Assembly: GCA_964473525.1 (NCBI GenBank)
Contig: CAYYPK010000009.1
Span: 62,001-126,000, forward strand
DNA length: 64,000 bases
Source of the DNA: GCA-2687025 sp964473525
GTDB lineage: Bacteria; Poribacteria; WGA-4E; GCA-2687025
Direction of reading: 5' to 3'
Shown here: positions 53,401 through 62,560 of the stretch, in pieces
How the letters are laid out: every line of letters begins with the position of its first letter
Numbering within the stretch: the stretch's first letter is position 1
The notes under the pieces: model-generated
What the model was told of the DNA's origin: nothing
The model's input: the letters and a program-made list of their open reading frames with translations, nothing else
Databases searched by the model: none
Made by a program: the position numbers and the translations under genes

Positions 53401-55158
53401 ATGGCGACGGTTGTTCACGTGACGCACGAGGCGACGCACAAGATCGGCGGCATCGGCGCGGTGCTGGACGGCCTCCTGACCTCGCACGCGTACCAGGACG
53501 CCATCGACAGGTCGATCCTCGTCGGCCCATGGTCGCTTGGGACGCCTCCCGCTGAGCGCCTCGGCGCCGGCTCGGAGATCCTCTACTCCGTATGCGACGG
53601 TATTGACGCGGCAGGTTGGCGCTCGGTGTTCCGCCCCATCGAAGAGGCGTACCAGGTCTGGTTCACGTACGGGCTGCGGCCGTTCCGCGACATGGCGACC
53701 GGCGAGACGATGGAAGCTGAACTCCTCCTCGTCGAGACCTCGGCGCTCAACCCGGCCCGCTACGACTACCAGAAGGCGACGTACTACCAGCGCTTCGGCA
53801 TCGCATCCGGCGACTACGAGGATCACCCGGACTTCGACCAGTGGATGCGCATCGCGGAACCCGCGTACGAGGGGGTCATGGCGCTCACGCAGGCGCACGA
53901 CCGTCCCGTGTACTTCGTCGCGCACGAATACATGGGCATGCCGACGGCGCTCAAGGCGGTCATGGAGGACGAGGACGACGTCCACACCGCCTTCTACGCG
54001 CACGAGGTGGCGACGGTGCGACCGCAGGTGGAGGGGCACGCCGGACACGACACGCGCTTCTACAACGTCATGGAGCAGGCCCGCGCGGAAGGGCTGTACA
54101 TTGAGGATGTCCTCGGGAACCAGTGGGGCGCGTATAGGCATGCCCTCATAGACCGCGCGCAGGCGTGCGGGGCGGTGTTTGCCGTAGGCGACCGCGTGGT
54201 CGAGGAGTACGCTTTCCTGAGTCCCGAGTGCGCGGCCGCGTCCATCTCACTCGTCTACAACGGTATTCCGTCGGCGGACATCTCGCTGGCGGACAAGCGC
54301 GCGTCCAAGGCGCGCCTGGCGGCATACTGCGAGAACCTGCTCGACTTCACGCCGGACTACGTCTTCACCCACGTGACGCGGCTTGTGTTGAGCAAGGGTC
54401 TGTGGCGCGACCTGCGCGTGCTGGAACACCTGGACGCGACGTTGGCGGCGGCTGGAAAGTCGGCCGTGCTATACGTCCTGTCCACGGAGATCGGACCTGG
54501 CAGGCCGGGCGACGCCGTGCACGGCATGGAGGCAGAATACGGCTGGCCTGCGAACCATCGCGAGGGATACCCCGACCTGACGGGGCTGGAGATCGACTTC
54601 AACCGCTCCGTCGTGACGTTCAACGCGCAATCGCAGGTGGTTAAGGTGGTGTTCGTGAACCAGTTCGGGTGGTCCCGCGACCGGTGCGGGAATCGCATGC
54701 CCGAGGACATGGAGTTCATGGACATCCGCAAGGGCTCCGACGTCGAGTTCGGCATGTCCGTCTACGAGCCGTTCGGCATCGCGCAGGTGGAGCCGCTGAG
54801 TTTCGGCGCCATCTGCCTCATCTCAAACGTCTGCGGCTGCGCGGGATTTGTCGACAGGGCGACCGACGGTGAAGGGGCGCCGAACGTCCTGGTGGCCGAC
54901 TTCACCGATCTCGGCTCCGGCTATACCGGTGTCGACGGCGTGGCGCAGATCGGTTGGGCAGAGAGAGACGCCATCGAACGGCGCAACTCCGCAGACGTCG
55001 CCGAGGAGCTGTACGCGCGTCTACCGACCTCGGACGCCGAGGCGGAGTCGAGGCTCTCGCGCGGGCAGGAGATCGCGAGGGCGATGAGCTGGGATGTCGT
55101 GTCGGAGGAGTACTTCCTCCCCGGCCTTGCCCGCGCGCGAGGGAACGCCGGTGGCTGA
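53401..55158 (+). CDS. Glycogen synthase-like glycosyltransferase
   Basis: 585 aa, GAGGGAG 5 bases before ATG. GT-B fold: N-terminal KIGGIGAVLDGLL (residues ~14-26, the ADP/UDP-glucose-binding K-x-G-G), YFVAHEYMGMPTALKAVM, then C-terminal VYEPFGIAQVEPLSFGAICL (residues ~457-476, the E-x7-E region of retaining glucosyltransferases). The long central part and YNGIPSADISL resemble eukaryote-like glycogen synthases more than GlgA. Probably makes an alpha-glucan in the cytoplasm. Stop lies within the start region of a Nudix gene that follows, suggesting translational coupling. Confidence 0.85.
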   Translation: MATVVHVTHEATHKIGGIGAVLDGLLTSHAYQDAIDRSILVGPWSLGTPPAERLGAGSEILYSVCDGIDAAGWRSVFRPIEEAYQVWFTYGLRPFRDMATGETMEAELLLVETSALNPARYDYQKATYYQRFGIASGDYEDHPDFDQWMRIAEPAYEGVMALTQAHDRPVYFVAHEYMGMPTALKAVMEDEDDVHTAFYAHEVATVRPQVEGHAGHDTRFYNVMEQARAEGLYIEDVLGNQWGAYRHALIDRAQACGAVFAVGDRVVEEYAFLSPECAAASISLVYNGIPSADISLADKRASKARLAAYCENLLDFTPDYVFTHVTRLVLSKGLWRDLRVLEHLDATLAAAGKSAVLYVLSTEIGPGRPGDAVHGMEAEYGWPANHREGYPDLTGLEIDFNRSVVTFNAQSQVVKVVFVNQFGWSRDRCGNRMPEDMEFMDIRKGSDVEFGMSVYEPFGIAQVEPLSFGAICLISNVCGCAGFVDRATDGEGAPNVLVADFTDLGSGYTGVDGVAQIGWAERDAIERRNSADVAEELYARLPTSDAEAESRLSRGQEIARAMSWDVVSEEYFLPGLARARGNAGG

Positions 55159-55603
55159 GAAGACTGCCCGGGTCCGTGCCTGCGGCGTCTTTCGCCGACG
55201 AGACGAAGTACTGCTGATCCGGCAGTACAACGACGCGGGAGTCGCCCGGTACATGACCCCGGGCGGCGGCGTGGACTACGGCGAACCCGTTGAGGACGCC
55301 GTGCGACGCGAGATGCGCGAAGAGGTCGGCGTTGAGGTGTCTGCCCTGCGGTATATCGGGATGTTCGAAAGCCTCGGCGAGGCCCAGAGCGGCGACCTCG
55401 TGCACAACGTCTCCCTTGTCTATGAAGTGGCTACGCATGACGAGGGCATCTATCGACAGGATGTCGTCCCGGTCGACGACAACGGCAACCCGTTTACCGC
55501 GGTCTGGATACGCGCCGCCGACGTTCCGCCGGGAACCTGGGACGTACGGGACGGTTTGCCGGGAGTGTTGGCGTCCATGCAACGTGAGCCGCTCGGTACT
55601 TAG
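55151..55603 (+). CDS. Nudix hydrolase, copy 1
   Basis: 150 aa, GTG start overlapping the 3' end of the glycogen synthase-like gene by 8 bp. Intact Nudix box at residues ~38-60: GGGVDYGEPVEDAVRREMRE followed by EVGV (G-x5-E-x7-R-E-U-x-E-E-x-G-U). C-terminal part VPVDDNGNPFTAVWIRAADV with PPGTWDV is shared with copy 2. Hydrolyses a nucleoside diphosphate linked to X; ADP- or UDP-sugar is a fair guess given the upstream synthase, but not shown. Confidence 0.92.
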   Translation: MAEKTARVRACGVFRRRDEVLLIRQYNDAGVARYMTPGGGVDYGEPVEDAVRREMREEVGVEVSALRYIGMFESLGEAQSGDLVHNVSLVYEVATHDEGIYRQDVVPVDDNGNPFTAVWIRAADVPPGTWDVRDGLPGVLASMQREPLGT

Positions 55604-55627
55604 ACTCGGGCTGTGGAAGTAGCGGAG

Positions 55628-56077
55628 ATGGCGGAACGCAACATCCGTGTGCGCGCGTGCGGCGTGTTTCGACGCGGCGACGAGGTGTTGCTCATCCGGC
55701 AAGCCAACGACGCGGGCGTCGTTCTGTACGCCCCCGGCGGCGGCGTGGACTACGGCGAACCCGTTGAGGACGCCGTGCGACGCGAGATACGGGAGGAAGT
55801 TGGCGTCGACGTATCGGCCCTGCGGTACATAGGGATGTTCGAGAGCATCGGCAAGACCCCAGACGGCAGTCTCGCACACGGCGTCTCGCTGGTCTACGAA
55901 GTAGCGACCGAAGACGAGGCAGTGTACCAGCGCGATGTTGTCCCGGTCGACGACAACGGCAAGCCCTTCACCGCAGTGTGGATACGCGCCCAGGACGTCC
56001 CACCCGGCACGTGGGACGTAGCGGATGGCCTGCCAGGCGTGCTGGCATCCATGCAGCCTGAACCGCTCGGTACGTAG
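55628..56077 (+). CDS. Nudix hydrolase, copy 2
   Basis: 149 aa from ATG 55628, the equivalent of the start used by copy 3; a GTG at 55613 is possible. Intact Nudix box (GGGVDYGEPVEDAVRREIRE, then EVGV). About four fifths identical in the visible blocks to copy 1, so the pair arose by recent tandem duplication. It ends with LASMQPEPLGT like copy 1. 24 bp after copy 1. Confidence 0.92.
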   Translation: MAERNIRVRACGVFRRGDEVLLIRQANDAGVVLYAPGGGVDYGEPVEDAVRREIREEVGVDVSALRYIGMFESIGKTPDGSLAHGVSLVYEVATEDEAVYQRDVVPVDDNGKPFTAVWIRAQDVPPGTWDVADGLPGVLASMQPEPLGT

Positions 56078-56100
56078 ATCCGGCACTGGAAGGAGTGGAG

Positions 56101-57099
56101 ATGGCGGAACGCAACATCCGTGCGCGCGCGTGTGGCGTGTTTCGCCGCGGAAGCGAAGCGTTGCTCATCCGCCTGCACAATCCCGACACCGGCTGGACCC
56201 GATATATCACCCCAGGCGGCGGCATGGTATACGGCGAGTCCTCCGAAGACGCCGTCCGCCGCGAGATGCGCGAGGAGCTGGGCGTCGAAGTCTCGGACGC
56301 CCACTATGTTGGGGCGTTCGAGGATCTCAGTACGACATCCGAGGGCTTCCTTTCTCACAGCGTTTCTCTCGTGTACGAGGTCTCGACGGACGACCAAGCG
56401 TTCTACGACCAGGAAGAGGTCGTTGTCGACGACACGGCGGCGACGTTTGTCGCCGTGTGGCGCCGGATCGCCGACCTCGTATCGGACCACGATGCGGTCG
56501 GCCAGGGGCTGCGGAGCGTTCTCTCGTCGATGATGTGTGCGAGCGCGGCAGAGGGCGAGGAAGCTGGCGCCTACGAGCTTCCAACCACACCCATGCCAGC
56601 GAGCGACCTCATTGCCGAGTACTGGCGGCACTGGGCGGCGCGTCTACGCGGCGATGGCATCGCCATCACGGTAGACGCGCGCGACTGCCCTGTATCCGCC
56701 GTGGCGCCAGCGGACGCGCGCTGGCTCGCTCAGGCGTTTGGGAACATACGCAGTAACGCCGTGAAGGCGATCTGGCGGGTAGAGCAGGAGGAAGACTACG
56801 CCCACGAGGCGTCGGATGCCGCTGTCGGCGGCATTCACGTACGCGTGCGGGCCGTCGGGCAGGATCTAGAGATCACTGTCTCCGACACGGGACATGGCAT
56901 CCCGGCAGGGCGCCTTGATGACGTGTTGCACAATCGGTGGAGCAAGCGGACGCGACCGGTGGCGCGCGAAGTCCGCGGAATGCAGCTTATTCGCCACGCA
57001 ATGTCGGAGCTTGGCGGCGATGTAACCATCGCCAGCGAGGAGAATGTCGGGACGACTGTTCGCCTGCGGATGCCGATCCAGGAACTCGCCGCCAGGTAG
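56101..57099 (+). CDS. Nudix hydrolase fused to HATPase domain
   Basis: 332 aa, ATG with GGAAGGAG upstream. Residues 1-~140 are a Nudix domain with an intact box (GGGMVYGESSEDAVRREMRE, ELGV). After a linker, residues ~165-330 form a histidine-kinase/GHKL-type ATP-binding domain: N box AFGNIRSNAVKAIWR with Asn219, G1 box SDTGHGIP (Asp262-Gly264-Gly266), G2 RGMQLIRHAMSELGGDVTIA, and a final VGTTVRLRMP. There is no DHp phosphoacceptor helix, receiver or membrane segment. The first 140 residues match Nudix copies 1 and 2, so the ATPase was fused to a duplicated copy. Possibly senses or binds a nucleotide released by the Nudix domain. Confidence 0.85.
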   Translation: MAERNIRARACGVFRRGSEALLIRLHNPDTGWTRYITPGGGMVYGESSEDAVRREMREELGVEVSDAHYVGAFEDLSTTSEGFLSHSVSLVYEVSTDDQAFYDQEEVVVDDTAATFVAVWRRIADLVSDHDAVGQGLRSVLSSMMCASAAEGEEAGAYELPTTPMPASDLIAEYWRHWAARLRGDGIAITVDARDCPVSAVAPADARWLAQAFGNIRSNAVKAIWRVEQEEDYAHEASDAAVGGIHVRVRAVGQDLEITVSDTGHGIPAGRLDDVLHNRWSKRTRPVAREVRGMQLIRHAMSELGGDVTIASEENVGTTVRLRMPIQELAAR

Positions 57100-57149
57100 T
57101 GGCGCGTTCAACACGCCTCGCCACGACGGACAAGGGCTTAGGAGCAAAG

Positions 57150-58286
57150 ATGCGCATCACGGACCTCGAAGTCTTCCGCATGCACACGCCGAACGGCGAC
57201 AGCACGAACTGGATGTTCGTCCGCATCCACACCGACGAGGGCATCCACGGCACGGGCGAGGCGAGCCTACAATACAAGGACGACGCCCTCGAAGCGGAGC
57301 TGCTCGACTTCCGCAAGTTCCTCATCGGTAAAGACCCGTTCCAGATCGAACACATCTGGACATCGCTACACCGTCGCGTGACGTGGACCGGCGGCGCCGT
57401 GACCATCAGCGCCATCAGCGCCATCGACCTTGCCCTCTGGGACGTCAAAGGCAAGGCGCTCGGCGTGCCTGTGTACGAGTTGGTGGGCGGAGCTTCGCAC
57501 GACCGCATCCGCATCTACGCCAACGGCTGGTTCGCCGGCGCCACCGGGCCGGAGTCGTACGCCGAGAAGGCAGCCGCGGCTGTTGCGGAGGGGTACACGG
57601 CGGTCAAGCTCTATCCGTTCTCCGGTACGCAGGGCGCGCGGCAGGATAGGTTGTCACGCGGGACCGAGGTCGTCGCGGCGGTGCGGGAGGCCGTCGGCCC
57701 AGACGTGGAAATCGCCATCGACATACGCGCCAGGATGAACATGTGGAGCGCGCGCCGCGTAGCGCAACGACTGGAGCCGTACGACATCGCTTGGTTGGAG
57801 GAGCCGGTGATGTTCGACAACGTGGGCGCGCTGGCGCAGTTTGCTCGCGAGGCGAACATCCCGGTGGCGACAGGCGAGCAGCTCTACACGCGTTGGGAGT
57901 TCCGCGAGCTACTGGAACTCAACGCCGTCGGCATCATCCAGCCCGACATCTGCCACGCAGGCGGCATGACGGAGCTGAAGAAGATCGCGGCCATGGCGGA
58001 GACCTACTACGTGATGGTCGTCCCGCACAATTCCAACGGTCCCATATCAACCGTCGCCAGCCTGCACTTCGACATGTCCATCCCGAACTCCTTCCTCCAA
58101 GAGGTGTTCGTGAATTGGCTGCCTGCATACGATGATGTGCTGACGAATCCCCTCGTCATTGAGGACGGGCACTGCCGCCCGCCGGACGGGCCAGGCTGGG
58201 GCACGGACATAGACCTGGACGCCATGGCGAAGTACCCGCCCGCTGATTACACGCCCGTGGCGTCCGAGCCGTACCTGGAGTTCTAG
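57150..58286 (+). CDS. Enolase-superfamily sugar acid dehydratase (DgoD-like)
   Basis: 378 aa from ATG 57150 (GGAGC upstream). Mandelate racemase/muconate lactonizing fold: AVKLYPF with Lys153, metal ligands Asp191 (IAIDIRARMNMW), Glu217 (WLEEPV) and Glu243 (ATGEQLYTRWEF), and His293 (VVPHNSNGP) as acid/base. The set fits D-galactonate or gluconate-type dehydratases, where dehydration gives a 2-keto-3-deoxy acid. Exact substrate uncertain; another epimer is possible. It follows the Nudix run by 50 bp. Confidence 0.92.
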   Translation: MRITDLEVFRMHTPNGDSTNWMFVRIHTDEGIHGTGEASLQYKDDALEAELLDFRKFLIGKDPFQIEHIWTSLHRRVTWTGGAVTISAISAIDLALWDVKGKALGVPVYELVGGASHDRIRIYANGWFAGATGPESYAEKAAAAVAEGYTAVKLYPFSGTQGARQDRLSRGTEVVAAVREAVGPDVEIAIDIRARMNMWSARRVAQRLEPYDIAWLEEPVMFDNVGALAQFAREANIPVATGEQLYTRWEFRELLELNAVGIIQPDICHAGGMTELKKIAAMAETYYVMVVPHNSNGPISTVASLHFDMSIPNSFLQEVFVNWLPAYDDVLTNPLVIEDGHCRPPDGPGWGTDIDLDAMAKYPPADYTPVASEPYLEF

Positions 58287-58492
58287 GCGTCGAGAGCTAC
58301 CATCGGGCTCTCCGCACCGCAGACGCGCCCGCCAGCGTCAACTACGGGACTAGGACGCCCCGTTTCATGTCACGGCGCATCACTGCCCCGCAGGGCTCGC
58401 CCACCGTATCGGCGCGTTGCCCGGCCCGCGCTCCGTAACCTACACTTCTTGGGCGTCCGCCTCCACCCGCGCCGGTCACCCGCGAGCATTCC
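58287..58492. other. Gap before lptF
   Basis: 206 bases without convincing gene, terminator or promoter consensus. Confidence 0.3.
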
Positions 58493-59635
58493 GTGCGAAT
58501 TATCACGAGATACGTGCTCAGGGAATTCGCTCTCTATTTCGTCATGGCGCTCGCCACCACGACCTCCATCTTCGTCTTGCGGCAGATATTCCGCCTCACG
58601 AAGGAATTCGTGCGCAAGGACGTCAGCCTTTGGTACATGGCGGAGCTCGTCGGCTACGCCCTGCCCGGCATCCTCGTGCTCTCTCTACCCATTGCCTTCC
58701 TCATCGGCCTGCTGATGGCGCTTGGGCAGCTGGGATTCACTGGCGAACTCACCGCGATGCGGGCGAGCGGCATCGGCGCGCATCAGTTGATACTGCCCGT
58801 CGCCGTCGTGGGTCTCCTGCTTGGCGTCGTTGACCACGTCCTTTACGACATCGCGGTGCCGTGGGGCAACACGGAACATCGGAAGTTGCGCGTGGACATC
58901 GGCCGCCAGAACCCGGCGTTGATCCTGGAAGACGGCACCATCATGCGGTCCCTGGAGAGCGCGGGTCTGGTCTGGCTCTACGACCGGAAGGATCCCGTCA
59001 CTGGGCGCCTGATAGACGTCAGCGTCTGGGACGACTTCCGCGACGGACACCCACGGCTCAGTTTGGCAGACGAGGCCTCCGTGGGGCTGCACGAGGGACG
59101 CGGCGCGCTCACGCTATACAACGGCGTGTCCTACGAGCGCGAGTCGAACCAACTCACCACCGTCGTGCGCAATCGGTTTGCCCGCGAAATCATCTACATC
59201 CCGCTAGGGGAAGACATCGACCGGAGCGCCCACGCGTTCAAGGACTATCGAGCAATGAGCCAGGACACGCTCGAAGTCGAGATGGCGACGCTACGCAAGC
59301 GCATGGCGGACGAGACCGCGAATCTGCTGAAGGGCACCCTCGCGAAGTCGTATCGGCGCGCCGAGGTCGAGTGGCACAAGAAGATAACGATACCGTTCGC
59401 GTGTCTGGCGTTCGCCCTCGTCGGCGTGCCTTTGGGCGTCATCACGAGGCGTGGCGGCTTCATGATGGGTCTGCTGTACGGACTGGCGCTCATTATCGTT
59501 TTCTACGTGCTGCTGCGCGTGGGCGAGACGCTGGGAAGGGAGGGGTCCGTGTCCCCGTTGGTTGGGGCGTGGATGCCGAACATCGTGGTGTTGGTCGTCG
59601 CTGGGGGCTTCACTCGACAGATGCTGCGCCGATGA
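58493..59635 (+). CDS. lptF: LPS/lipid export permease LptF
   Basis: 380 aa, GTG start. YjgP/YjgQ permease: N-terminal MRIITRYVLREFALYFVMAL, helix pairs at residues ~10-115 and ~290-378, and a periplasmic beta-jellyroll region between. ELTAMRASGIGAHQLI is the conserved cytoplasmic coupling segment. LptF and LptG form the inner-membrane part of the LptB2FG exporter that extracts LPS. No lptB is in the window. The stop overlaps the lptG start (ATGA). Confidence 0.93.
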   Translation: MRIITRYVLREFALYFVMALATTTSIFVLRQIFRLTKEFVRKDVSLWYMAELVGYALPGILVLSLPIAFLIGLLMALGQLGFTGELTAMRASGIGAHQLILPVAVVGLLLGVVDHVLYDIAVPWGNTEHRKLRVDIGRQNPALILEDGTIMRSLESAGLVWLYDRKDPVTGRLIDVSVWDDFRDGHPRLSLADEASVGLHEGRGALTLYNGVSYERESNQLTTVVRNRFAREIIYIPLGEDIDRSAHAFKDYRAMSQDTLEVEMATLRKRMADETANLLKGTLAKSYRRAEVEWHKKITIPFACLAFALVGVPLGVITRRGGFMMGLLYGLALIIVFYVLLRVGETLGREGSVSPLVGAWMPNIVVLVVAGGFTRQMLRR

Positions 59636-60768
59636 TCTCCGACCTACTCCTCTACGTGTTGCTTCCGTCGGTGGCGCTAGGGCTCGCCGTGTCCTACGCG
59701 CCCATGTCCATCTTCGACCGCTACGTTCTGCGGAAGTTCTCGTCGCTCTTCCTGGCGGCGTTCCTGTTCATGGTCGCGCTCATCCTTGTCGTGCGGCTTG
59801 GGGACCGAGAGCTTGGCTCCCTCTTCCTCGATCCGAACGCATCCATGGGGGACGCTCTGCGTCTCTTCGCGCTCCACGCCCCCGCCCGGATTATGGAGGC
59901 CGTCCCCTACGCTGGCGTCCTCGGCGCGTTCTTGACGATGGGAAGCCTGGTCCGTTCGAACGAAATCACGGCGTTCCGAGCGTCCGGCACGAACCTGCTT
60001 CGGCTCGTCACCCCGATTGCCATCTTCACGTTCGCGTGCTGCGTGATCTCTCTCGTATTCACGGATCGCGTGGTCGCCCCCGCGACGCACGCCGCCATGC
60101 AGATGGGCTTAACGCGGAAGGTCGAGAGCGACCGGCACATCGTCTATCGCGAGGCAGGTGGCGCGCTGTGCTTCATCGCGCAGTTGAACCTGCCTGCCGG
60201 CGTGGCACACAAGCTGACGTTCTACGAAACGGTCGGCGGGGAACTCCGTGCGGAGATCTACGCCGACAAGGCGGGATGGACGGACACGTCGTGGGAACTG
60301 CGCCGGGGTTGGAGACGGCTCTACGGCGCGGACGGCGGTAGCACGCTAGAGGCGTTCACGCTGATGAGCAGACCGCTCGACGCGGATCCGAAGACGCTCA
60401 TCGCCGCCGCCAACAAGCCCGACGAAATGACCTTCACGCAGCTACGCGAGGTGATCGACTTCAAACGGGGCGCGGGTTTCCCCGTTCGTCGGGAGATCGT
60501 GCGTTTCCACCACAACATCGCCTACCCGTTCGCCTTGCTCGTGGGTGTGCTCTTCGCCATTCCGCTGTCGCTACAGTTCGGGCGATTCGCGCTCGCCCTC
60601 GGCTTTCCCGCTACAATGCTCTTCAGCCTCGTCTATTGGGGTCTGGCCATCGCGACGTTTGAGGCGATGGGTGAGAACGGGCGCATGCCCGCGGCAGTCG
60701 CGCCCTGGGTCGGGAACGTCGCCTTCGCGTGTTTGGCGGCGGCGCTGCTGCGCCTCGTCAAGCGCTGA
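59632..60768 (+). CDS. lptG: LPS/lipid export permease LptG
   Basis: 378 aa from ATG 59632, overlapping the lptF stop; ATG 59704 (MSIFDRYVLRKFSS) is the classical N terminus and may be the true start, in which case residues 1-24 are an extra hydrophobic extension. Conserved EITAFRASGTNLLRLVTPIA coupling segment and six helices with a periplasmic middle domain. Partners LptF in the exporter. A 460-aa beta-barrel-like protein follows 82 bp later. Confidence 0.92.
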   Translation: MISDLLLYVLLPSVALGLAVSYAPMSIFDRYVLRKFSSLFLAAFLFMVALILVVRLGDRELGSLFLDPNASMGDALRLFALHAPARIMEAVPYAGVLGAFLTMGSLVRSNEITAFRASGTNLLRLVTPIAIFTFACCVISLVFTDRVVAPATHAAMQMGLTRKVESDRHIVYREAGGALCFIAQLNLPAGVAHKLTFYETVGGELRAEIYADKAGWTDTSWELRRGWRRLYGADGGSTLEAFTLMSRPLDADPKTLIAAANKPDEMTFTQLREVIDFKRGAGFPVRREIVRFHHNIAYPFALLVGVLFAIPLSLQFGRFALALGFPATMLFSLVYWGLAIATFEAMGENGRMPAAVAPWVGNVAFACLAAALLRLVKR

Positions 60769-60850
60769 TCCGGCTTTCTTGTATCCGGCGCCGCCCCCGT
60801 TCGTTAGATGAGAGTAGCCAAGTTGGCGCCATCTGCTGGAGGAGCTGCTG

Positions 60851-62233
60851 ATGAGTCTCGCTAAGCCACGGCTCGCCATCGCCTGTGGTCTGCTGATCGC
60901 GGTGTGCGGCGTGGGCCGCGCGCAACTGTCGGTGGGTGACCTTAGGAACATGTCGCCGTCCGTGGAAGAACTGCAGCCCGCCAGAATGACCGCGTTCACA
61001 GGCTTGACGGTCATCGACGGAGACCCGTTCTGGCGCGTGGATTTGCGCCCCGATCTGAGCGTCGGCAAGCTGGGAGTCGGGCTGAAGGCCGTCCTGCTCG
61101 TCGGCACCGCCGACACCGTCGACGAGGAGGGCGGTGGCACGAAGCTGCTTACCGAGGACGGCGAGGAGTGGGACTCCTTTGGCTCGTTCCTCCGATCCGT
61201 CCGCTATGTTCGGTGGGCCTACCCTCGTTCGCCGCTGTACGCCCAATACGGCGAACTGTTCGACGTCACCATCGGCCACGGACTGCTGATGGAGGGATAC
61301 TCCAACCTCGACCGGCGTGGCGCGCGGGTGAACGTGAATCGACGAGTCTGGGGCATGGAGACGATGCTGAACAACTTCGACGCCCCTGAGTTGCTCGGCG
61401 TGCGCGGATACTTCCGTCCGTTGCGCCTGGCGAACATCGAGACGCCCATCCTGAATCGACTTGCCCTCGGCGCGACCTTCATGACAGACACGGACCCGAT
61501 ACCGGAGCACGCGGGCGGGGGCCTCGACGAAGACGCCGTCCAGGCCTACGCAGTCGACGCGTCCGTGCCGATCATCTCGACGGACGACCTGCTGCTGGAA
61601 CTCTACGACGAGCTGGCGTTCGAGTCTCTGCCCGTCGAGGGCGGCGAAGCCGTGGACGTGAGCGGGAACGCCGTGGGTGTCGGCCTGCAGGTGTCCAAGC
61701 TCACCGCTAAGCTCGAGTACCGCACTTTCGAGGCGGGCTTCGAGCCTTCCCTCTTCGACTACGATTACGAGGTGAGGGCGCGAACGGACGCGGGCGAGTT
61801 CGGTGGCGGGGTGCAGGGCACGCAGTTCGACCCGACGAACGACTCCACCAAGGGCGTGTTCGGAAAGGCGGCTCTGGACGTGATGGGTCAAGCCCACGTG
61901 GCGGGTCTCTACGAGGACTACGACGGGACCGGACCCAACTCGGACCCGAAGCTGGGGTTGCGGATTGTCGAGACCGACCTCATTCAGGAAGTAGACCTGC
62001 GAGCGTTCTATATCAAGCGTGGCATCACGAGCAGCGACGACGAGTCGTTCCTTGAGGATCTGGTGGACCTGGACGAGAAGTCGCTGTTCATCGTCGAGGC
62101 GGCGTACAATATCGCTGGCCCCGTACAGGTGCTGGTGACGCGTGAGTTTCGGTTCCGTGAGCGTCAGGACGAGGATGGCTTCGAGACGATCCAGAAGACG
62201 AACATCCAGTTAGGTCTGTCGCTAGGCTACTAG
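60851..62233 (+). CDS. Predicted outer-membrane beta-barrel protein
   Basis: 460 aa with a strong CTGGAGGAG ribosome site. Signal peptide residues 1-24 (LAIACGLLIAVCGVGRA-Q). Mature part is rich in alternating aromatic/charged strands separated by acidic turns (FWRVDLRPDLSVGKLGVGLK, LNRLALGATFMTDTDP, KTNIQLGLSLGY) and ends in an aromatic residue, features of BAM-inserted barrels. No LptD signature or plug seen. Sits directly after lptFG, so an export or surface role is possible. No family assigned. Confidence 0.65.
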   Translation: MSLAKPRLAIACGLLIAVCGVGRAQLSVGDLRNMSPSVEELQPARMTAFTGLTVIDGDPFWRVDLRPDLSVGKLGVGLKAVLLVGTADTVDEEGGGTKLLTEDGEEWDSFGSFLRSVRYVRWAYPRSPLYAQYGELFDVTIGHGLLMEGYSNLDRRGARVNVNRRVWGMETMLNNFDAPELLGVRGYFRPLRLANIETPILNRLALGATFMTDTDPIPEHAGGGLDEDAVQAYAVDASVPIISTDDLLLELYDELAFESLPVEGGEAVDVSGNAVGVGLQVSKLTAKLEYRTFEAGFEPSLFDYDYEVRARTDAGEFGGGVQGTQFDPTNDSTKGVFGKAALDVMGQAHVAGLYEDYDGTGPNSDPKLGLRIVETDLIQEVDLRAFYIKRGITSSDDESFLEDLVDLDEKSLFIVEAAYNIAGPVQVLVTREFRFRERQDEDGFETIQKTNIQLGLSLGY

Positions 62234-62278
62234 TCAGAAGGCGTCGGCGCGCACGATACTCGAAACGGCGGCTGACGG

Positions 62279-62560
62279 ATGCCGATATTCCACTGGTGCC
62301 TGGTCGCGTTCTTCGCGCTGATGCTCGGGCTGTTGGCGGTCTCGCGTCGACGCGCGCGCGGGCTAGCCAGCGACGCGGACGAGGAGCCGCGGCACGAGTG
62401 TAGCTTGTGCGGCCGCGAGGACGGCGCGGAGGCGTTTGTCGAAAGGCAGTTCATGTCGGGCTACCATCATCATCTGTGCGGCGCCTGCGTAGCGGGGTTG
62501 CACGACGAGGCGACGAGCCGCGACCTTGTGCCGCAAGATGTCGAGGAACTCCCGGAATGA
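62279..62560 (+). CDS. Small membrane-anchored zinc-ribbon protein
   Basis: 93 aa. One N-terminal membrane helix (residues ~4-22, FHWCLVAFFALMLGLLAVS) followed by a cytoplasmic or periplasmic polar part with two CxxC pairs: C-S-L-C and, after about 25 residues, C-G-A-C, a zinc-ribbon arrangement. The HHH stretch lies between them. Overlaps the next gene as ATGA. Function unknown. Confidence 0.7.
   Translation: MPIFHWCLVAFFALMLGLLAVSRRRARGLASDADEEPRHECSLCGREDGAEAFVERQFMSGYHHHLCGACVAGLHDEATSRDLVPQDVEELPE

Noticed and set aside
54902..56086. Long minus-strand frame across the Nudix genes
   Set aside because: Internal repetition just mirrors the tandem Nudix copies; no ribosome site or family match.
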